Source: an uncultured beta proteobacterium (lineage in GTDB: Bacteria; Pseudomonadota; Gammaproteobacteria; Burkholderiales; Burkholderiaceae). From it: a stretch of DNA of 64,000 nt. The stretch lies in assembly GCA_903900805.1 (NCBI GenBank), contig CAIUOP010000016.1, positions 1 to 64,000 on the forward strand. The letters are read 5' to 3'. The position numbers and the translations under genes were made by a program. The notes beneath the pieces were generated by a model. It saw only the letters and a program-made list of their open reading frames with translations. It did no database searches and had not been told where the DNA came from. This document shows, piece after piece, positions 59,610 through 64,000 of this stretch. Position 1 is the first letter of the stretch. The number at the start of each line of letters is the position of its first letter.

Positions 59610-60704
59610 ATGTCTTTGAAATGTGGCATCGTCGGCCTGCCTAACGTCGGCAAATCTACCCTCTTTAACGCGCTTACCAAAGCTGGGATCGCAGCGGAAA
59701 ACTACCCTTTCTGCACGATTGAGCCCAATGTAGGCGTGGTCGAGGTTCCTGACCACCGTCTAGCTGCCCTGGCTGAGATTGTGAAGCCTGAACGCATCCT
59801 GCCCGCTGCCGTCGAGTTTGTCGATATTGCTGGTTTGGTCGCTGGCGCTTCCAAAGGTGAGGGCCTTGGAAATCAATTTTTAGCGAATATTCGGGAAACG
59901 GATGCCATTACCCATGTAGTCCGTTGTTTTGAAGATCCGAATGTAATTCACGTCGCCGGCAAGATTGACCCGATTGCCGATATTGGCGTGATTGATACTG
60001 AATTGGCTTTATCAGATTTGGCTACTGTTGAGAAAACACTTAACCGTTCCAGTAAAGCTGCGAAGTCAGGCAACGATAAAGAAGCAGCAGCCTTAGTTGC
60101 TGTTCTGACTAAAGTGCTAGCCCATTTAGACTCAGCTCTACCGGTGCGCAGTCTAAATTTAAGCGAAGATGAATTACTGTTGATTAAACCCTTGTGTTTA
60201 ATTACTGCAAAACCAGCGATGTATGTAGCTAATGTAAAAGAGGACGGTTTTACCAATAATCCTCATCTGGAGGCGGTAAAGCAGCATGCTGCAAAAGAAA
60301 ATGCTCCAGTAGTTGCTGTTTGTGCAGCGATTGAGGCTGAGATTGCAGATCTTGATGATGCTGATAAAACAGAATTTCTGGCTGATTTGGGTATGGAAGA
60401 GCCCGGCCTAGATCGCGTGATTCGTGCTGGGTACTCTTTACTTGGTTTACAAACTTACTTTACTGCTGGTGTTAAAGAAGTACGTGCATGGACCATTCAT
60501 CTAGGTGATACTGCGCCGCAAGCAGCAGGCGTTATTCACACAGACTTTGAGCGGGGCTTCATCCGCGCGCAAACCATTTCTTATGATGACTTTGTTCAAT
60601 TTAAGGGCGAGGCTGGTGCTAAAGAGGCTGGTAAGATGCGAGCCGAAGGCAAGGAATACGTGGTTAAGGATGGGGATGTATTGAACTTCTTATTCAATGT
60701 CTAA
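59610..60704 (+). CDS. ychF: Redox-regulated ATPase YchF
   Basis: A 364-residue Obg-related P-loop protein that prefers ATP and binds ribosomes. G1 is [14 protein letters not shown] at about 9-22, G3 [17 protein letters not shown], and the altered G4 region [13 protein letters not shown] follows. A helical insertion (about 128-195) and the C-terminal TGS domain ([18 protein letters not shown] onward) are complete. It is monocistronic with a terminator. Confidence 0.97.
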   Translation: MSLKCGIVGLPNVGKSTLFNALTKAGIAAENYPFCTIEPNVGVVEVPDHRLAALAEIVKPERILPAAVEFVDIAGLVAGASKGEGLGNQFLANIRETDAITHVVRCFEDPNVIHVAGKIDPIADIGVIDTELALSDLATVEKTLNRSSKAAKSGNDKEAAALVAVLTKVLAHLDSALPVRSLNLSEDELLLIKPLCLITAKPAMYVANVKEDGFTNNPHLEAVKQHAAKENAPVVAVCAAIEAEIADLDDADKTEFLADLGMEEPGLDRVIRAGYSLLGLQTYFTAGVKEVRAWTIHLGDTAPQAAGVIHTDFERGFIRAQTISYDDFVQFKGEAGAKEAGKMRAEGKEYVVKDGDVLNFLFNV

Positions 60705-60727
60705 CTCAGCGATATATCTCACGCCCC

Positions 60728-60762
60728 AATAAAAAAGCCCTTATCACAAGGGCTTTTTTATT
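60728..60762. terminator. Bidirectional rho-independent terminator
   Basis: AATAAAAAAGCCCTT is mirrored by AAGGGCTTTTTTATT with a short loop, between the convergent ychF and regulator genes. Confidence 0.93.
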
Positions 60763-60776
60763 GAGGTGAAAGAAGC

Positions 60777-61127
60777 TTAAGCAGACTTAGCAGCTTTCTC
60801 TAAGCACTTAGAAATTTCTTCATAGCGCTTGATCGCTAACTTCGTTGGCACTACTTCTTTCTTACGGCCATCAGTATTTGATGCCATCTTGATATAGCCC
60901 ATCACACTAAGATTCTTTACGCGACCATGCAATGTTGCTTGAGAACCAAGTTCTGAGAGTGAAATCAAATCACCTACCAATACCGACTCTTTTAAATGTG
61001 AACAAGTAACAATTTTGTCCAGCAAACTTTCTTCGATATAGTCCAGTTTCTTGCCAGGGTTAATGCGGTCTAAGGTATCGAGTAAGTTCAAAAATCGGAT
61101 ATAAGAAGGGGACTTTGCGGTAGCCAT
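60777..61127 (-). CDS. MarR-like winged-helix transcriptional regulator
   Basis: A 116-residue protein. The segment LISLSELGSQATLHGRVKNLSVMGYIKMASNTDGRKKEVVPT reads as a winged-helix recognition helix (ATLHGRVKNL) followed by a wing with DGRKKEV, the MarR pattern. The C-terminal helix would complete a dimer interface. No ligand-binding residues were recognised. A 26-bp inverted repeat lies 30 bp upstream of its start codon, in the divergent gap to a MASE1-like membrane protein. Confidence 0.75.
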   Translation of the reverse strand: MATAKSPSYIRFLNLLDTLDRINPGKKLDYIEESLLDKIVTCSHLKESVLVGDLISLSELGSQATLHGRVKNLSVMGYIKMASNTDGRKKEVVPTKLAIKRYEEISKCLEKAAKSA

Positions 61128-61157
61128 TTTTTAAGAGTATGTTGTTGTGCAGTGAAT

Positions 61158-61183
61158 TGATATTAGCTGTAGAGCTAGTATCA
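61158..61183. promoter_or_regulatory. 26-bp inverted repeat, candidate operator of the regulator
   Basis: TGATATTAGCT and AGCTAGTATCA are separated by GTAG, and 10 of 11 positions are symmetric. It lies between the regulator start (61127) and the membrane-protein start (61249), as expected for an autoregulatory, divergently acting site. Confidence 0.6.
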
Positions 61184-61248
61184 GTGTATACCCTTGGCTT
61201 AATTTTCTCAACCGGTACTCGTTATCGAAAGCATTCATAATCGATGTA

Positions 61249-61818
61249 ATGAGTAAACAATTGGGAACGCTTTCTGAGGTCACTTTTGCACTTGTCATTA
61301 GTGCGCTATCGTACACATTTCTTTTCTATCTCAATAATTGGCTGACAAGTGAGCTGGTATTTAGTCTAGGCGTTAATTGGATTTATTTGCCAGCAGGCCT
61401 GCGTTTATTTTTAACCTTAATTTTTGGACTTCCAGGTGCGATTGGGATTGCTTTAGTCTCTTTTTTGATTAGCTACTATGGCGACTTTCCTCATAACCTC
61501 ATACTTTGTATTGGTATAGGCTTGATATCTGGATTTGCCCCTTATCTAGCAAGGGTTTTTGTGATTAGCAATGTGCCCTTAACACCTGATCTAAGCGATC
61601 TCAATTTTCAGAAGCTAGTAATTTGTATTTTGATATATGCAGTGCTGAGTGCTGGATTGCATCAGTGGTGGTTTTCTACTATGGCGCTAGAGAATGCAGG
61701 CGGGATAAGCCATGTCACTGTAATGTTTATCGGTGACGTACTTGGCTCATTACTGCTAATCTCTCTAATTAAATACAGCCTAGATCTGTTGAAGAAGGCT
61801 AGGGAAACAGTTCACTAA
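61249..61818 (+). CDS. MASE1-like integral membrane protein
   Basis: A 189-residue protein with about five or six hydrophobic helices. The early [34 protein letters not shown] segment is the recognisable MASE1-type pattern (W-x-P-A-G with a nearby G-x-x-G-x-x-G). No output domain such as kinase or GGDEF is attached, so it is a stand-alone membrane unit. It overlaps the end of trpC by 20 bases and is divergent from the winged-helix regulator. Confidence 0.55.
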   Translation: MSKQLGTLSEVTFALVISALSYTFLFYLNNWLTSELVFSLGVNWIYLPAGLRLFLTLIFGLPGAIGIALVSFLISYYGDFPHNLILCIGIGLISGFAPYLARVFVISNVPLTPDLSDLNFQKLVICILIYAVLSAGLHQWWFSTMALENAGGISHVTVMFIGDVLGSLLLISLIKYSLDLLKKARETVH

Positions 61819-62602
61819 GAGCTGCGCCAGGATCAGCGGCCCTCATAAATGCTTCGCCAACTAAGAACGCATTAATTTGATTATCACGCATGAGTTGTAC
61901 ATCAGAACTGCTCAATATTCCAGACTCAGTTACCAAAATTTTGTCCTGGGGAACCATGGGCAAGAGGGATAGTGTTGTTTGTAGCGTGACTTCAAAGGTC
62001 TTCAGATTGCGATTATTAATTCCAAGCAAGGGCGTTTTGAGTTCTAGAGCTTGCTCTAGCTCAGGAGCATTGTGAACCTCCACTAAAACATCTAGACCTA
62101 GCTCATGGGCGCAGGCCTCAAGCTCTTTCATTTGATTAAGCTCTAGGCAAGCTACGATTAATAGAATTGCGTCGGCACCAATTGCACGAGCTTCATAGAC
62201 TTGGTACGGATCTATAGTGAAGTCTTTGCGTAGCACGGGAATACTGCAAGCAGCTCTAGCCTCTTGAAGGTAAGCATTGCAGCCCTGAAAGTAGTCTTTA
62301 TCAGTGAGGACTGATAAACAAGTAGCGCCATGCTTTTCATAAGACTGAGCAATTTCAGTAGGCTTAAAATTTTCTCGTAGTACTCCCTTGCTTGGACTCG
62401 CCTTTTTAATTTCAGCAATAACGGCAGCTTTTCTGGCGCTAATTTTATTTTCAATTGCATGAATAAAGTCACGCGGTTTAAGTAGAGCATCCTGATTATT
62501 GGATTGGGCAATCTCGCATTGATTGCCAAGAGAGATTTTCTTAAGGTTATGGGCAATCTCAATCTTCTTAGCTGCAACAATTTTATCGAGGATATCGCTC
62601 AT
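61799..62602 (-). CDS. trpC: Indole-3-glycerol phosphate synthase
   Basis: A 267-residue TIM barrel closing the indole ring of CdRP in tryptophan synthesis. Catalytic residues lie in [12 protein letters not shown] (lysine), VLRKDFTID (lysine), and the glutamate and asparagine positions of VEVHN and [18 protein letters not shown] carries the phosphate site. It is monofunctional (no TrpF fusion) and follows trpD by 6 bp. Confidence 0.96.
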   Translation of the reverse strand: MSDILDKIVAAKKIEIAHNLKKISLGNQCEIAQSNNQDALLKPRDFIHAIENKISARKAAVIAEIKKASPSKGVLRENFKPTEIAQSYEKHGATCLSVLTDKDYFQGCNAYLQEARAACSIPVLRKDFTIDPYQVYEARAIGADAILLIVACLELNQMKELEACAHELGLDVLVEVHNAPELEQALELKTPLLGINNRNLKTFEVTLQTTLSLLPMVPQDKILVTESGILSSSDVQLMRDNQINAFLVGEAFMRAADPGAALSELFP

Positions 62603-62608
62603 GAGTAA

Positions 62609-63634
62609 TTATTTAGCCTGGGTTGCTGCAATAAAGTTGTCTAACTTCTTACGCGCTGCGCCGGATGTAATTGCAGCTTTGGCCATTTGCACACCAGAAG
62701 CTATATCTTGGGCTACGCCAGCAACATAGAGAGTTGCACCTGCATTCAGGCACACAATGTCGCTTGCTGCGCCTGGCTTGTTATCGATCACATCTAATAC
62801 AATTTTTTTAGACTCTTCTGCATTAGCTACTTTGAAGCTATTTGTGAGGGCGGTATTGAGTCCAAAGTCTTTCGGATGAATTTCATATTCACGAACAACT
62901 CCGTCCTTGAGTTCGCCCACAAGAGTAGGGCCCTCTAGGGAGATCTCATCGAGGCCATCGAGGCCATAAACCACAAGAGCGTGCTCCATACCTAAAGCTT
63001 GCAATACCCGAGTCTGTATTCCAACAAGATCTCGGTGGAATACACCCATCAAAATTCTTTTGGCATCAGCAGGATTGGTAAGAGGCCCCAAGATGTTGAA
63101 AATAGTTCGAACACCCAATTGTTTGCGGATCGGCACGACGTTCTTCATGGCAGGGTGATGATTTGGAGCAAACATAAATCCAGCCCCTACTGTAGCAATA
63201 CATTTGGCGACTTGATCTGCAGAGAGCCCTAGATTTACACCTAAGGCTTCGAGCACATCAGCGCTACCAGATTTGCTACTGACGCTGCGATTGCCATGCT
63301 TGGCAATTTTGGCGCCAGCTGCTGCAGCAACGAACATGGCTGCAGTTGAAATATTAAAAGTGTGCGCCCCATCGCCGCCTGTACCTACAACGTCAACTAA
63401 ATGAGTGCGGTCATCCACATGAACGGTAGTTGCAAACTCACGCATCACTCGTGCAGCAGCAGCTATTTCTCCAACGGTTTCTTTTTTAGTACGAAGAGCT
63501 ACTAATAGTCCGGCCACTAACTCAGGTGACATTTCACCGCTCATGATGAGTCTCATCATCGCAGTCATTTCTTCATGAGAAAGTTCATAATGTTCGATGC
63601 AACGCTGCAGTGCTGCTTGTGGAGTAATTGGCAT
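62609..63634 (-). CDS. trpD: Anthranilate phosphoribosyltransferase
   Basis: A 341-residue enzyme joining anthranilate to PRPP. The PRPP loop [16 protein letters not shown] lies near residue 83, then [21 protein letters not shown] and the metal-binding GLDEIS segment. [10 protein letters not shown] is also family-typical. It is separate from trpG, the common betaproteobacterial state, and lies 8 bp after it. Confidence 0.97.
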   Translation of the reverse strand: MPITPQAALQRCIEHYELSHEEMTAMMRLIMSGEMSPELVAGLLVALRTKKETVGEIAAAARVMREFATTVHVDDRTHLVDVVGTGGDGAHTFNISTAAMFVAAAAGAKIAKHGNRSVSSKSGSADVLEALGVNLGLSADQVAKCIATVGAGFMFAPNHHPAMKNVVPIRKQLGVRTIFNILGPLTNPADAKRILMGVFHRDLVGIQTRVLQALGMEHALVVYGLDGLDEISLEGPTLVGELKDGVVREYEIHPKDFGLNTALTNSFKVANAEESKKIVLDVIDNKPGAASDIVCLNAGATLYVAGVAQDIASGVQMAKAAITSGAARKKLDNFIAATQAK

Positions 63635-63642
63635 AAGACTCT

Positions 63643-64000
63643 TTACTTATTTAGCAAGAAATTCTTAAGCAAGGCATGACCATGCTCAGAAAGAATAGAT
63701 TCAGGATGGAATTGCACACCTTCAACTGCGAGTTCGCGATGGCGTACGCCCATAATTTCCCCGTCCGAAGATGTCGCTGTCACCTCTAGTACTGCAGGTA
63801 GAGATCCCTTTTCGATGGCGAGTGAATGGTAGCGAGTGACTTTAAATGGATCAGGTAAGTTTTTAAATACACCCACACCGGTGTGGTGAATAGAGTCAGT
63901 CTTGCCATGCATCACCTTTTGGGCGCGAATCACCTTGCCACCAAAAGCCTCACCGATGGCTTGATGACCAAGACATACACCTAGGATCGGAATTTGTCCT
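63643..64000 (-). CDS. trpG: Anthranilate synthase glutaminase component, 5' part beyond window
   Basis: Class I glutamine amidotransferase that supplies ammonia to TrpE. The open frame runs to the window edge. The catalytic cysteine is in [21 protein letters not shown] just inside the edge, and the partner His-Glu pair is in [11 protein letters not shown]. An internal methionine (codon at 63931-63933) is not the start. About 119 codons of an expected 190 are present. It precedes trpD and trpC in the usual trpGDC order. Confidence 0.95.
   Translation of the reverse strand, partial: GQIPILGVCLGHQAIGEAFGGKVIRAQKVMHGKTDSIHHTGVGVFKNLPDPFKVTRYHSLAIEKGSLPAVLEVTATSSDGEIMGVRHRELAVEGVQFHPESILSEHGHALLKNFLLNK

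Overview
The window reads as a contiguous piece of chromosome from a betaproteobacterium of the Burkholderiales, most likely Polynucleobacter or a close relative. This is judged from protein sequence and gene order, not from a database search. The signs are the order murA-hisGD..BHAF..IE-HIT-tatABC, the mla cluster next to gltBD, hemA-prfA-prmC-grxD, petABC-sspAB, a Burkholderiales-type porin, a phasin, moderate GC content and short intergenic gaps. Almost all of it is compact housekeeping DNA. I saw no prophage, CRISPR array, rRNA or complete insertion sequence other than a domesticated-type Y1 transposase gene.

Layout. 1-7.9 kb: hemB (cut by the window edge) and engB, a cytochrome c4, lysA with a small lipoprotein, divergent cyaY, then aroB-aroK and a reduced type IV pilus-like pair (a 232-residue membrane protein and a 373-residue secretin). 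8-11 kb: ponA (PBP1A), followed 12 bp later by a REP-associated Y1 transposase with palindromic DNA. 11-17.5 kb: gltB-gltD. 17.5-22.9 kb: mlaF-E-D-A-C-B (outer-membrane lipid asymmetry) and an ABC-2 exporter pair. 22.9-32.4 kb: a BolA-like gene, murA and the histidine pathway. That pathway is interrupted twice: hisC is on the opposite strand, and a HicAB-type toxin-antitoxin pair sits antisense between hisF and hisI. 32.4-35.5 kb: tatABC and a Sel1/TPR protein.

35.5-41 kb: a porin, a decayed TPR pseudogene, and a gltIJKL-type amino acid ABC transporter. 40.6-46.4 kb: a DegS/DegQ-like protease, mscL, cytochrome bc1 (petABC) and sspAB. 46.4-49.7 kb: tRNA-Thr(TGT), a glycosyltransferase-like gene of unknown substrate, an MHS-family transporter and a phasin. 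49.8-60.7 kb: rmuC, grxD-prmC-prfA-hemA, a small YeaQ-like membrane protein, ung, an M61 peptidase, dsbC, a UbiH-like monooxygenase and ychF. 60.8-64 kb: a winged-helix regulator with a good candidate operator, a divergent MASE1-like membrane protein, and trpC-trpD-trpG (trpG cut by the edge).

Metabolically the window supplies histidine, tryptophan, chorismate precursors, lysine, glutamate from ammonia, and haem, along with envelope maintenance and the bc1 segment of respiration. The most unusual points are the stripped-down secretin locus where a full pilMNOPQ operon would be expected, the RAYT gene and its palindromes, the antisense HicAB pair and inverted hisC in the his cluster, the TPR gene remnant, a 26-bp operator-like inverted repeat between the regulator and the MASE1-like protein, and a hairpin that may couple gltD translation to mlaF.
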